Source of the DNA: Akkermansiaceae bacterium
Lineage (GTDB): Bacteria > Verrucomicrobiota > Verrucomicrobiia > Verrucomicrobiales > Akkermansiaceae
Length of the DNA: 64,000 nucleotides
Reading direction: 5' to 3'
Assembly: GCA_024233135.1 (NCBI GenBank)
Contig: JACKPZ010000009.1
Span: 62,001-126,000 of the forward strand
Shown: positions 50,914-60,600 of the stretch, piece after piece
How positions within the stretch are numbered: position 1 is the stretch's first letter
Layout: each line of letters opens with the position of its first letter
Program-made: the position numbers and the translations under genes
The notes under the pieces: generated by a model
The model's input: the letters and a program-made list of their open reading frames with translations, nothing else
Databases searched by the model: none
What the model was told of the DNA's origin: nothing

Positions 50914-53900
50914 ATGCGCCCGAATCCAAACCCAAATCTTCGACAGCGGCCGAACTTCGTCGTCAACCAGCGTGCGAAGCTTGTGCCGAAGGGCTTCGCA
51001 TTGGTCGTTACCTTGTCGTTGATGATCCTGCTCAGCCTGCTGGCGGTCGGCTTGTTGTCGCTCTCGTCCATCGCGGTCCGCAGCGGCAGCCAAGGCATGG
51101 CGGTGGCCGAGGCCCGCGCGAACGCCCGGTTGGCCCTGATGCTGGCGATCGGAGAATTGCAGGCGGAACTCGGGCCCGACCAGCGGATCAGCGCCTCGGC
51201 AGACATCATGGGCGCACCGGCATCCACGGACGTCTCGGTTGCGAACGCCCATTGGGTCGGGGTGTGGAATTCATGGAAGGGAGAAAACCGCTATCTCGCC
51301 GACAGCAACTCCCCATCGGATCTGGTTCCCGATCTGTCGGAGCACCGCGAGGATTCGTTCCGTCGCTGGCTGGTCTCGGCGGAGGACCCGGAGGAGATGG
51401 CAAAACTCGGCGTGGCCGAGTCCGCGGTTTCCGGCGACTCGGTGACGCTGGTCGGCTCCGGAACCTTGGGCGACGGATCCGCCGACACCGACGAGGTGAA
51501 CGCGGCGCTGGTTCCCATGGAGCGAAGCGGCCCGGGCGGGAGGATCTCCCGCGGTGCGTTCGCATGGTGGGTGGGTGACGAGAGCCAGAAGGGCCAGATC
51601 CGCGAGGGCCGCGGCGAGGAGGATCTCGGTAGTCCGGCCGAAGCGATCGCCGAAACGGACGCATCCTCATCCGTTGGGGAAGAGCTCTTTGAGCAGTTGA
51701 ACGGTGTCTCGAAAGACGAGAATCTGGGCCGGGCGACCATCTCGCTCAACACGCTCGGCCTCGTCGATGGCGCGGACAATCCCGGTAGCGGGTTCCACGA
51801 CCTCACCGTCGCGGCGCGATCGGTTCTCACCGATGTGCGTGAAGGAGGGCTGAAACGGGATCTCAATCTGCTGGCGGAAAGCTATGATGCGAACTTCGAT
51901 GTCGCGAAGGGCCTGCCGCTCACCGAGGAGTTCATGCTCTATCAGTTCGATGACCTGCATCGGGTGCCTCTGCATGATCTCTTGACCTACTACACACTTT
52001 ACAAGGCCCTGCCGGCCGGCTCCAAGGGCGCCTTGACGGCCGACGGAAGGAGCAAGCCCTCGACCTCGAGCATCGCCGCCGGCGAGGTGACCAAGAACAA
52101 AAACGGGCTCACGACCAACCTATACCGTCAGCCGGTGATGGTGAAGACCCAGTTGGCGATCTGGGCGCGGGCCGATCGCTCCGGCACCAGCCGCCTGCGT
52201 CCCTACCGGCTGAAGTTTCGCTTCAGTCCCATCGTGACACTTTGGAATCCATACAATGTTCCGCTGACGATCAATGGCAACGGTGGCAACGGAATGAGGA
52301 TCGATGTCCTCGGGATCTCGGCAGACATGGCGGTGTGGCCGAAATACGAGCGCGGGAAAGACGGTGGTCGAGAATCGTCCTCCCTCGGCGGCCTGACCAG
52401 CGGCAAGGGCGACGAAGGGAACAGTTCGGAGGTGCTCGCCTCGATGATCATCAAGGACGAGGTGGAGTTCGCGCCGGGCGAGGTGCTCGTTTTCTCGCTG
52501 GACAAGACCTACGACAACCTGGCGCAGGTGCGTGAACTCAAGCCGGGTTACTGGCCGATCTCGGGCAACGAGGTCGACTACTACGACATCCGGGTGAGCC
52601 GGGGCGGTGCGGTTGGTGCGGACTATGACGACGATTCGGTCACCTTCACCCCCAGCCAACTCATCGGCGTTGGTTTCGCGGGCGGAACCGAAGACACGGT
52701 CAAGACCACCTTGAAGTTTTCCCAAGGGGTTTCGATCGAGGCCCGGCCGGACTACAAGATCGGCAGCGAGACCAGTTGGCGGACTCAGGCCCTCTATTCG
52801 CGCCGCGCGACCGAGAAGACTCCGAGCCCGCAGGTGACCAGCGAGATGAACCAATTCAACCAGTTGGTCTTCGAATTGGGAAGCCAGCTCGACGGCGAGG
52901 AGATGAAATGGCGGACGGGGAACGGGAAATACATCCGCCAGCCGTACAGCATCCGCAACCTGGCCTCCGCGGAGGGCGAGGTGGTGGGGATCTTCACCTA
53001 CGGGGTGGCCGGCGAGGAGGAGGTTCTCACGCTCAGCAGCGGCAGCCAACCGCGGTTTCCCAGCCGTCCCTTCCTTCACAGCCTGCCGACGGTGGCCTCG
53101 CCGTGGATCCAGGACCTCAGCAGCGCATCTCTCTACAACCTCGGCTGGGCGTGGAAATTCGAGGACGGCCGGGAAAGCAGCAACGAGATTGTGGTGGATG
53201 GAACTCACGGCCGCTACGGCGGAGGATGGTCGGCCGCGTTCGGGCAGGACCGGGTCGTTCAATACGAGCTTCCGCAACGGCCGTTCCACTCGCTCGCCCA
53301 GTTCGCAAATGCGGCGCTTGGCGGCTGGTCGGTCGCCCGCAACCATCCCACCAGCACCTCGGGCGGGCTGCACGCCCACGAAACCACCGCGGCGCACGGC
53401 CAGGGCGGCCTGTTCCCGGCGGTGAGCATGCCGGTCGGGAATTCCTATGCGAACCCGATGATTCCGAAGGACCAGGCGATCTCCACATGGAACACCCGGA
53501 AGTATCACGACGGACGCCGGACCGAACCGTATGTGGACCACTCGTATCTGGCGAACCACGCCTTGTGGGACGAATACTTCATGTCCTCGATCGCGGATGA
53601 ACTCCGCGGTCTTTACCGATACGACGGATTCGAATCGAAGCGGGCCGCGCAAATGGCACAGGACTTCTTCGGTGACGACCCAAAGCCGCTCCCGAACCGC
53701 CGCTTCATTCCGGCGGCGGACCGCCCGTGGGATGAAATGAAGTCCGAGCTTTTCAAGGGGGCGAGTGCCAACGAAACCGCCTATCAGATCATCGCCCGCT
53801 ACCTGCTTCTGGATGGTGGTTTCAACGTCAACTCAACCTCGGAAGACGCATGGGCGGCCCTCCTCGCATCGTTGCGCGGCAAACCGGCCGTGGTGCTCCC

Positions 53901-54636
53901 TGGAAACAGCGACGCGGTGAAGTTCAACCTCGAAGACCACAAAAACCTCACGCCCATCGCCAACTTCTCGGTCGCCACCGGCGAATCGATCCCCGCCGAC
54001 TCGAACCTCCGTTCCGACGGCTTCGCGCCGGAACAGTGGATTGGATCCTTCACCCTCGATGACGGTCAGGTCCGCAAATTGGCGGAAGAGATCGTCAAAC
54101 AGGTCAAGAAGCGCGGGCCCTTCCTGTCGCTCTCGGATTTCATCAACCGGCGGCTTTCGAACGATGCCGAACTCGCCAAGTCGGGCGCACTGCAGGCGGC
54201 GATCGAGGCGGCCGGCCTGAACTCACCGGTGAATTCCGGGCGCGCCGCGGACCTGGGGCAGAAGTCGGAGTTTCTCAGCAAGCAGAACCAGAGCGATCTG
54301 GATCCGATTCCGTTTCCGGAAGCCGGCCAGGGTGCGGTGATTCAAGGCTCCGCCGCATACATCGACCAAGCGGATCTGCTGCGCTCGATCGATTCGCAAC
54401 TGGTGGCACGCGGGGACACCTTCGTGGTTCGCACCTGCGGTGATTCGAAAGACGCGTCCGGCAAGGTTGTGGCGAGGGCCTATTGCGAAGCGGTCGTGCA
54501 GCGCATGCCGCAATATCTGGACGAACGCGACCTGCCGGAAACCCGAACGAGCGACTTGAAGTCGGATCTGAACCAACGCTTCGGACGCAAGTTCAAGATC
54601 GTGTCGTTCCGCTGGCTCTCACCTGTTGAAATTTGA
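50914..54636 (+). CDS. Verru_Chthon cassette protein A (PilX/GspK-like)
   Basis: 1240 residues from ATG 50914. The N-terminus is prepilin-like with a positively charged leader and 'KGFALVVTLSLMILLSLLAV' then 'GLLSLSSIAVRSGSQGMAVA', the PilX-type helix, followed by 'NARLALMLAIGELQAELGPD'. The C-terminus ('FGRKFKIVSFRWLSPVEI') matches what I know of Verru_Chthon cassette protein A. The middle contains 'DAWAALLASLRGKPAVVLPG' and 'KRGPFLSLSDFINRRLSNDA'. These proteins occur with N-methylated pseudopilins in Verrucomicrobia; the function is unknown. Here it is followed by two paralogous secreted genes, with no B, C or D cassette genes visible. Confidence 0.85.
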   Translation: MRPNPNPNLRQRPNFVVNQRAKLVPKGFALVVTLSLMILLSLLAVGLLSLSSIAVRSGSQGMAVAEARANARLALMLAIGELQAELGPDQRISASADIMGAPASTDVSVANAHWVGVWNSWKGENRYLADSNSPSDLVPDLSEHREDSFRRWLVSAEDPEEMAKLGVAESAVSGDSVTLVGSGTLGDGSADTDEVNAALVPMERSGPGGRISRGAFAWWVGDESQKGQIREGRGEEDLGSPAEAIAETDASSSVGEELFEQLNGVSKDENLGRATISLNTLGLVDGADNPGSGFHDLTVAARSVLTDVREGGLKRDLNLLAESYDANFDVAKGLPLTEEFMLYQFDDLHRVPLHDLLTYYTLYKALPAGSKGALTADGRSKPSTSSIAAGEVTKNKNGLTTNLYRQPVMVKTQLAIWARADRSGTSRLRPYRLKFRFSPIVTLWNPYNVPLTINGNGGNGMRIDVLGISADMAVWPKYERGKDGGRESSSLGGLTSGKGDEGNSSEVLASMIIKDEVEFAPGEVLVFSLDKTYDNLAQVRELKPGYWPISGNEVDYYDIRVSRGGAVGADYDDDSVTFTPSQLIGVGFAGGTEDTVKTTLKFSQGVSIEARPDYKIGSETSWRTQALYSRRATEKTPSPQVTSEMNQFNQLVFELGSQLDGEEMKWRTGNGKYIRQPYSIRNLASAEGEVVGIFTYGVAGEEEVLTLSSGSQPRFPSRPFLHSLPTVASPWIQDLSSASLYNLGWAWKFEDGRESSNEIVVDGTHGRYGGGWSAAFGQDRVVQYELPQRPFHSLAQFANAALGGWSVARNHPTSTSGGLHAHETTAAHGQGGLFPAVSMPVGNSYANPMIPKDQAISTWNTRKYHDGRRTEPYVDHSYLANHALWDEYFMSSIADELRGLYRYDGFESKRAAQMAQDFFGDDPKPLPNRRFIPAADRPWDEMKSELFKGASANETAYQIIARYLLLDGGFNVNSTSEDAWAALLASLRGKPAVVLPGNSDAVKFNLEDHKNLTPIANFSVATGESIPADSNLRSDGFAPEQWIGSFTLDDGQVRKLAEEIVKQVKKRGPFLSLSDFINRRLSNDAELAKSGALQAAIEAAGLNSPVNSGRAADLGQKSEFLSKQNQSDLDPIPFPEAGQGAVIQGSAAYIDQADLLRSIDSQLVARGDTFVVRTCGDSKDASGKVVARAYCEAVVQRMPQYLDERDLPETRTSDLKSDLNQRFGRKFKIVSFRWLSPVEI

Positions 54637-54641
54637 AACCC

Positions 54642-55373
54642 ATGAACCGACAAATGACCCTCGTGCGTGCCATTGCGGCGCTGACCCTCGTGTTTCTTCT
54701 CCCGTGCGGGGCGCAGGAAGAACCGCGCAAGGTGTCCGTCCGATCCGCCATCTTCCCGGGCAGCGGCGTCCTCGACCCGCTTGAGTTGTACGTGGGGGAC
54801 GGCAAGGAAGGGCTTCCGGTGGAACTCTGGGGCGGCAAGTTCTCGCCCGAGTTCGAGTTGCCGATGCTCGATGTCTGGCGCTTCGGCCACTGGAAAAACG
54901 AAACCGACAAGGACGGCCGGGCGGCCCGGGTGTTCAAGGAGCGGGGAAAAGTCAAACCACCCTCCGCGGCCCGTGTATGGCTGGTGTTTTTCCAGTCCAA
55001 GCCGGGCGATGACTCGCCGCTCCAGGTGCAGGCCTTCGGAGTCGACGACAGCAAGCTAAAGGAAGGCGGAATCGTCATCATGAATCTGACAAAAGGGCCG
55101 ATCGGCTTTGAATACGCGGGCAAGCAGCTCAAACTCAAATCCGCCGGCAAGGAGGTGGTGAATCCGGGTTCGAAGCGCGGCGAGGTCTATCCGGTGAAAT
55201 TCTACTACTCCCACAACGGAACGGCCCGGCCCTTCGTGACGACGACCTGGTTCCACGGAGAACGACGCAAACGTCTGGCGCTGGTGGTCCAGGAACGCGA
55301 GGCAAGTCCGCCAAAACTGCTTACGATCGATGACATCGCGGCGAAGGAGGAACCCGCCGAGGCGGCTCCCTAA
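54642..55373 (+). CDS. secreted cassette-partner protein, paralogue 1
   Basis: 243 residues from ATG 54642 (an in-frame TTG at 54633 is less likely), 5 nt after the Verru_Chthon A stop. Signal peptide ending near 'LPCGAQ'. The body shares a pattern with the next gene: 'VSVRSAIFPGSGVLDPLELY', 'MLDVWRFGHWKN', and near the end 'FYYSHNGTARPFVTTTWFHG' followed by 'ERRKRLALVVQEREASPPKL'. No known family recognised. Close spacing makes co-transcription with the cassette protein nearly certain. Confidence 0.8.
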   Translation: MNRQMTLVRAIAALTLVFLLPCGAQEEPRKVSVRSAIFPGSGVLDPLELYVGDGKEGLPVELWGGKFSPEFELPMLDVWRFGHWKNETDKDGRAARVFKERGKVKPPSAARVWLVFFQSKPGDDSPLQVQAFGVDDSKLKEGGIVIMNLTKGPIGFEYAGKQLKLKSAGKEVVNPGSKRGEVYPVKFYYSHNGTARPFVTTTWFHGERRKRLALVVQEREASPPKLLTIDDIAAKEEPAEAAP

Positions 55374-55428
55374 CAAAACTCCCGTTTCCAGCCCTCACGC
55401 TGGCTGTTCCCATTTTCTTCCGAAACCT

Positions 55429-56244
55429 ATGAAAACCCGCTTCATCTCCCTGCCGGCCGCGATCGCGGTGACGTTTTTCGTTCCTGTTTCCTCATGGGCC
55501 TTGGAGGGGAAGGTCGCCGTGCGCAGCACGTTGGCTTCGGGCATGGATGCCGGGGAACGATTCGAACTTCGCCTCGATGACCATGGGGGGGCGTTGCCGA
55601 TCGAGGTGGGTGTCACGGGTTTCTCCGCCGAGGTCTCGCTGCCGCGGATGGAGACCTGGAGCTTCGGTCATTGGGACACGGTGGATGGGAAATCGACTTT
55701 TGTGGAGTTGGGTCGCGTGGATCCGCCCGCGGGAAAGACCCTGTGGCTGGTGTTCAGCGCGAACGAGACCGCACCGGACAAGGTGGACTCACCGGACGCC
55801 GCGGAAGACGAGGCGTCGGAACCTGACGAAGAGGCGGCGCAGAAGGGCGATCCCAACACCGAAGCTGCCGGTGACAATGCCGGTGAGGAGGAAGACGTCC
55901 TCCCATGGGACGTCCATGCGATCAACGTGGATGCGGCGAATCTGGGCGAGGGCGGGATCGTGGTTCTCAATCACGCGCAGGGAACCATCGAAATGGAACT
56001 GAACGACGAAACCGTGTCGCTCGACGTGGGCGGAGTGAAGATGGTCCGGCCCGATCCGGAGTCCGGCGATCGTTACAACGTCAAGTTTTACGTGATCCAG
56101 AACGGCCGGCGGAGGCCCTTCGTGACGACCAACTGGTTCATGGGCGAGAAGCGCCGGCGCCTTGCCGCGGTGGTTCAGGGAAAGAGCGCGCCGGTTCCGA
56201 AGGTCCTCGTGATCGACGAGATCACCGGGGGCTCCGCGAAGTGA
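55429..56244 (+). CDS. secreted cassette-partner protein, paralogue 2
   Basis: 271 residues from ATG 55429, with a signal peptide (MKTRFISLPAAIAVTFFVPVSS). Paralogue of the preceding gene: 'VAVRSTLASGMDAGERFELR', 'METWSFGHWDT', and the same ending 'FYVIQNGRRRPFVTTNWFMG' then 'EKRRRLAAVVQGKSAPVPKV'. It differs by an acidic insert of about 45 residues ('EASEPDEEAAQKGDPNTEAA'). Function unknown. It ends 24 nt before the stop of the convergent rhamnosidase gene. Confidence 0.8.
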   Translation: MKTRFISLPAAIAVTFFVPVSSWALEGKVAVRSTLASGMDAGERFELRLDDHGGALPIEVGVTGFSAEVSLPRMETWSFGHWDTVDGKSTFVELGRVDPPAGKTLWLVFSANETAPDKVDSPDAAEDEASEPDEEAAQKGDPNTEAAGDNAGEEEDVLPWDVHAINVDAANLGEGGIVVLNHAQGTIEMELNDETVSLDVGGVKMVRPDPESGDRYNVKFYVIQNGRRRPFVTTNWFMGEKRRRLAAVVQGKSAPVPKVLVIDEITGGSAK

Positions 56245-56268
56245 CCGGGAGTCGCCTTCGCGCGATCT

Positions 56269-59200
56269 TCAGGGGTCGACCATGAACAGGCGGATGAAAT
56301 ACGCGGGGTGCCCCGCCATGGAAACCGTGGCTCTCAGCAACGTGTCGGCGCCGGTTCCCTCCGTGGTGCTCGGCAGAACGTCCCAGTCGGTCGGGGCGAG
56401 CGTGAGGTCCTCGGTGCCCCGGATCGTGTAGTGGATTTCCGCCCGCGGCACGGGATAGGCGATCGTGATGTCGCCGCCCTGAAACACGGGTTTCGGAAGG
56501 AGGTGGGCCGAGCCCGCCAAGGGATCGAAGCCGAGGCCGTACTCGACGCGGTTGGTCAGCCCGTCGGCATCCGGGTCCATGTCGTCGTCCGCCTCGGGGT
56601 TCGAAAGCCAATCCAATCCGAAGTGGTGCACCCGCCACGCGTCGATGGCCTTTGCGGTCCCATCCACCCGGACGATCGTGTGGTTTCCCGAACCGATCCA
56701 AGGAACCCGGATGAAATCCCCTTCGATGGTTCCGGTGACTTCAAAGCCGTCCACGAACACCTTGGGGTCGGGGCTCGCACCTTTGGGAACGGCGACGGTC
56801 GCCAGGATGTTGACCGGTAGCGAAACGTCGAGGCGGTAGGCTTCCACGCTCCGTTCCCATTGCACCGCGACGTCACCACGATCAGTGGCCATGCTGCCTT
56901 CCGCACGGGCCAGCGAGGTGCCGAAGTCCAGTGGCTTGATCTGGATTTCCCCGGATTGTGGTTTGAGCGGTTTCACCCCGAGGATGTAGCGAAGGTATCC
57001 CTCCAGACCCGCCGCGCCCCAAGCGTGGGACATGCTCTGGCCGGTGGTGTCCGCGTCCCACGACTCCCAGGTCGCGGTCGCGCCTTTCGACAGGATGTCA
57101 GCATATCCATATGTCCAGGTGTTGTCGGTGAACAAATCGATGAGATGTTCGCCCTCCTCCGCCTCGCCGATCGCGCGGATCAGCCACGGCAGCGTGACCA
57201 TGCCGACGCTCATCTCGAGTTCCTTGACCTTGGCGATGACGTCCGTTTTTTGCGCGGCCGGCACGATGCCCAGCGCGAGCGGGAACATGTTGGCGTGTTG
57301 GGAAACGTGAGTGCTCGGCGAGCCGCCGGAATTCACTCCATCGACGTAGACCCCGCCGCCGTTGATGAGCTGGCTGTTCATCGATGCCTCCAGGTCGTCC
57401 GCGCGTCCCCACCAGAGGTTTCGGTCGGCGGTGTTGCCCAATTCCGCGGCGATTTTCGCCATCACGTCGTAGTCGGCGAACGCCCAGCCGTTGATGACCG
57501 TGCGGGCCGCGGTCATGTCATAGCCGAAGCGCATGGTCGCCGGCCAGTCGACGATGCCATATTGGTAGGCGCCGCTGCCGCCGCTGAGGTTGGTGATCAA
57601 TCCCGTCGTCGTGTCCCGATGGGCATGGACGTAGTTGGCGATCGCCTCGAACTTCGGATAGTTCGCCGCGAGAAACGCCCGGTCGCCCGTTTCCATGTAA
57701 TAGTTCCAGACCCACGTCAGGTAGGCCTGCGTGTAGTCCGGAATGTCGCGCGCGCCATCGTTGTTCGGATAGACCGCGTTCACCCGGCCGGTGCCGGACC
57801 AGTGCTGGTCCATCGACTGGAGGAACTCGTGCAGGGTGCGGCGGGTGAGCAGGCGTTCGTTCATCACTGGCATCGCGACGGTGCTCTGGATCGCCGCGTC
57901 ACCGAGGAAGCCGCCCTTTTCGCGGGTCGGCGTGTCCACGAACTCCTCCTGGGCGCAGGTGAGGAGCGATTGTTTCATCAGGTCCCACGCGGCGTTGAGG
58001 GCAGGGTCGGACGAGTCGAACGAAGAACGCGAGGTGTCCATCGCGCTGTGGCGTTCGATGAAGGTGAAGTTTTCCGAGGTCACCACCATTGGCGGGCTGT
58101 CGATCTGGAAATAACGCATGCCGAGATACTCGACCGGCTCATACGTGAACGATCCGCCGTTGAGGATGGTCCGGAAACTCATGTCGGTGCTCTGGCTCAT
58201 CGACGTGTCGATCGCGCCGGTGCCGGTGAGGGCGTAGCCGCCGCGCATCTGGATGGTGGTTCCCGACGATCCGCCGGAGAACCGGATGCGCGGCACACCG
58301 CTGCGCACCCGGCCGAGATCGATGACATATCGGTTTCCGGACAACGCCGTGATCGATGCCGGTTCCACCGTGACTTCCGTTTCCACAATGCGCGAGAGAT
58401 CCGGAGCCAGCGTGCCGGTCCACGGGGAAACCGGGTGTGCGCCGATCGCGGTGGCGGTGCTCCACGACGAGTCGTTGAATGCCTCGGCAAACCAATCCGG
58501 GGTCATCAGGCGCGAGTCGATCAACTCGATGTAGCCGACTCCTTCACCGCTGTTGCGCTGCGATTGGCCGAGGACCCATGCGGATGCGCGTGACTGCAAC
58601 CAGGTTCCGTCCGTTCCGATGACCGAGGAAGAACCGTCGGTGTAGCGCACGATCGCTTTCAGGATCACGCCGCGCCCGCCGGCCGGCCGTCCCTGGCCGC
58701 CGCCGAACCAGTGGTTGAAGAGGGCGAATTGGTTCACCGCGTTGGCTTCGACCAGCCCGGTGATGTCATATGCGTTGTAGTACTGGTGCTCCGGGTAGTG
58801 GTAGGCGGGTCCTTTTCCCACCAACGTTTCGTTCAGATAGAGCGCATATTTGTGTGCGCTGGAAACATAGACGGTCGCGCGCTCCACCGCCTTGTCCGGG
58901 AGCGTGCTCTTGTGGCGGTAGTAGGAATAGTCGTCGCTGTCCGTGCTGTCGCGGCGGATCCACTGGGCGCCGGACCAGTCGGAATCCCCAAGGAGTCCGA
59001 CGACAAACGTCGCCGGGGCCGAATACGGACTCACGTTTCCGTCGCGGTCCCACGTCCGGATCTTCCAGAACACCTGCTGGTCACCCGCCAGCGCCGTTCC
59101 GTCATAGGCGATGTGATTCTGCGCGCCGGCGTTGACCTGTCCGCTGTCCCAGAGGTCGCCGTTGTCGGCGGCGAGATCCGCCGCGGTGGACGCGGCGAGA

Positions 59201-60480
59201 ATCTGATAGGCAGACTGGATCTCGTTCGGGTCGGAGTCGTTCACCTGCCAGCCGAAGTAGGGTGCGTCGCTCGTGCCGACGGGCCCGATGGCATCGTCCA
59301 CCCGGAGGTCGGTCGGCGCGCCGGGAGCATGCGCACCCGGCGGGAAAACGGGCGGGCTGCCGGGTTCGTCCTCTTTGTGGAGCGTCAGGGCATATGCCCG
59401 GACGTCGGTTTCCCCGCCGACTCCCGCGCTGGTTCCTTCGATGCGAACCGAGAAGGTCTGCCCGTCCACATGGCCCGGGCCGGAGAAATCCGTCGCCACC
59501 TCGAGTTGATCGCCGTCGATCTGGAACAGGCCGTTGTCATCGTCGCCGGCGCCGGCGACCAGCGCGTAGGTGGAGTCCTGCGGCTGCCCGTCGAGCGTGG
59601 CGGAGAGGGAGCCGATCGTGGTGCCCGCGGGGTCGTTCGAGCCGAAGGCGTTGCCTTCGAGTGCCATCGCGAACACCGGAACGGGAGGCGGACCGGTGGT
59701 GGTGACGCGCAGGTTGTCGATGAGATGTCCGGTCACGTTGCAGCCGATCTCGAAGCGGATGGCACCGGCGTTTCCGCTCCACTGGAAATTGTCGTTCGCC
59801 ACCTGCGTCCCGTTGATGGTGGTGACCGCGTTGACCGCCTCTCCGTCGGCGAATGGGGTGAACGAAAGTTCGATCGAGACCGGATACGAGGTGTTGCTGG
59901 AAGTGGAGATACCGCCGCCGTTGCCGAGGCTCGAGCCGCTGTCGAAGCGCTGGGTGCCGCCGTTCTGACGGATGAGGATGCCGTAGTCGGTGTCGGAGTT
60001 GTTGACGCGGCTGGTGTCGCCCGAGTTGTTGTTTTCCGTGCCGAAACTCCAGCCGTGCCACTCGGTGTTGGAGGCGGTGGTGGGGATCCAGTCATAGGTG
60101 ATCTTCATGCCGCCGCCGGCGAGGATCGATGATGCGGCAAGGCCGCCGGCCCAGTTGTAGCGGTCGCTCGCGCCGGACACGGGATCGTTGGTCGCAAGTT
60201 CGAAACGCAGGCCGCCGCCGGGCGTGTTGCTTCCCGGATAGAGAAGCGCCACCCGGTTGTTGGTGATGGACTGGTCGGTGCCGAAGGACCGGAGATAGGT
60301 TTCATTGGCAAGGAGTCCCGTCACGCGGCCCGCGGTGGACGCGCTGTCGAAGCCGCCGTTCGCCGCGTTGAAGGTATCCGCGAACAACTCGGTTTCGGTT
60401 TGTGCGGCGGTTTTCGCCAGCAGCAAGGCCGGCAGCATCACGCCGGGCAGGAGGCAGCGGTGGGACTTCGGGATTCTCAT
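56269..60480 (-). CDS. GH78-type alpha-L-rhamnosidase, multidomain
   Basis: 1403 residues from ATG 60480, with a signal peptide (MRIPKSHRCLLPGVMLPALL). N-terminal lectin-like domain (about 30-270), a cadherin-like unit ('FGSNDPAGTTIGSLSATLDG', 'DGQTFSVRIEGTSAGVGGET'), then GH78 modules: 'RVDDAIGPVGTSDAPYFGWQ', 'ERATVYVSSAHKYALYLNET', the (alpha/alpha)6 catalytic part with 'FVDTPTREKGGFLGDAAIQS' near residue 850, and 'SKGATATWESWDADTTGQSM'. The DTPTREKGG motif holds the general-acid carboxylates. It releases rhamnose from plant or algal glycans. The C-terminal module ends 'AYFIRLFMVDP'. Confidence 0.9.
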   Translation of the reverse strand: MRIPKSHRCLLPGVMLPALLLAKTAAQTETELFADTFNAANGGFDSASTAGRVTGLLANETYLRSFGTDQSITNNRVALLYPGSNTPGGGLRFELATNDPVSGASDRYNWAGGLAASSILAGGGMKITYDWIPTTASNTEWHGWSFGTENNNSGDTSRVNNSDTDYGILIRQNGGTQRFDSGSSLGNGGGISTSSNTSYPVSIELSFTPFADGEAVNAVTTINGTQVANDNFQWSGNAGAIRFEIGCNVTGHLIDNLRVTTTGPPPVPVFAMALEGNAFGSNDPAGTTIGSLSATLDGQPQDSTYALVAGAGDDDNGLFQIDGDQLEVATDFSGPGHVDGQTFSVRIEGTSAGVGGETDVRAYALTLHKEDEPGSPPVFPPGAHAPGAPTDLRVDDAIGPVGTSDAPYFGWQVNDSDPNEIQSAYQILAASTAADLAADNGDLWDSGQVNAGAQNHIAYDGTALAGDQQVFWKIRTWDRDGNVSPYSAPATFVVGLLGDSDWSGAQWIRRDSTDSDDYSYYRHKSTLPDKAVERATVYVSSAHKYALYLNETLVGKGPAYHYPEHQYYNAYDITGLVEANAVNQFALFNHWFGGGQGRPAGGRGVILKAIVRYTDGSSSVIGTDGTWLQSRASAWVLGQSQRNSGEGVGYIELIDSRLMTPDWFAEAFNDSSWSTATAIGAHPVSPWTGTLAPDLSRIVETEVTVEPASITALSGNRYVIDLGRVRSGVPRIRFSGGSSGTTIQMRGGYALTGTGAIDTSMSQSTDMSFRTILNGGSFTYEPVEYLGMRYFQIDSPPMVVTSENFTFIERHSAMDTSRSSFDSSDPALNAAWDLMKQSLLTCAQEEFVDTPTREKGGFLGDAAIQSTVAMPVMNERLLTRRTLHEFLQSMDQHWSGTGRVNAVYPNNDGARDIPDYTQAYLTWVWNYYMETGDRAFLAANYPKFEAIANYVHAHRDTTTGLITNLSGGSGAYQYGIVDWPATMRFGYDMTAARTVINGWAFADYDVMAKIAAELGNTADRNLWWGRADDLEASMNSQLINGGGVYVDGVNSGGSPSTHVSQHANMFPLALGIVPAAQKTDVIAKVKELEMSVGMVTLPWLIRAIGEAEEGEHLIDLFTDNTWTYGYADILSKGATATWESWDADTTGQSMSHAWGAAGLEGYLRYILGVKPLKPQSGEIQIKPLDFGTSLARAEGSMATDRGDVAVQWERSVEAYRLDVSLPVNILATVAVPKGASPDPKVFVDGFEVTGTIEGDFIRVPWIGSGNHTIVRVDGTAKAIDAWRVHHFGLDWLSNPEADDDMDPDADGLTNRVEYGLGFDPLAGSAHLLPKPVFQGGDITIAYPVPRAEIHYTIRGTEDLTLAPTDWDVLPSTTEGTGADTLLRATVSMAGHPAYFIRLFMVDP

Positions 60481-60527
60481 CAAGGTTCGAAGGTGGCCGA
60501 TGACGAAACAGGACCGTGCGGAGTTGA

Positions 60528-60578
60528 AAAAAAACCACCCGCCGGATGCGAACCGATGGGAACGCACGCGGCGGGTGG
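60528..60578 (-). terminator. rho-independent terminator after the TSP3-repeat gene
   Basis: ccacccgccg (60535-60544) pairs with cggcgggtgg (60569-60578), and the inner tgcg/cgca pair (60547-60550 and 60563-60566) extends the hairpin. On the minus strand it is followed by eight T residues. It ends the TSP3 gene transcript (stop 60601) and lies 48 nt upstream of the GH78 start, so GH78 must have its own promoter or read-through. Confidence 0.85.
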
Positions 60579-60600
60579 AGGGAAGATCCGATCGTGGAAT

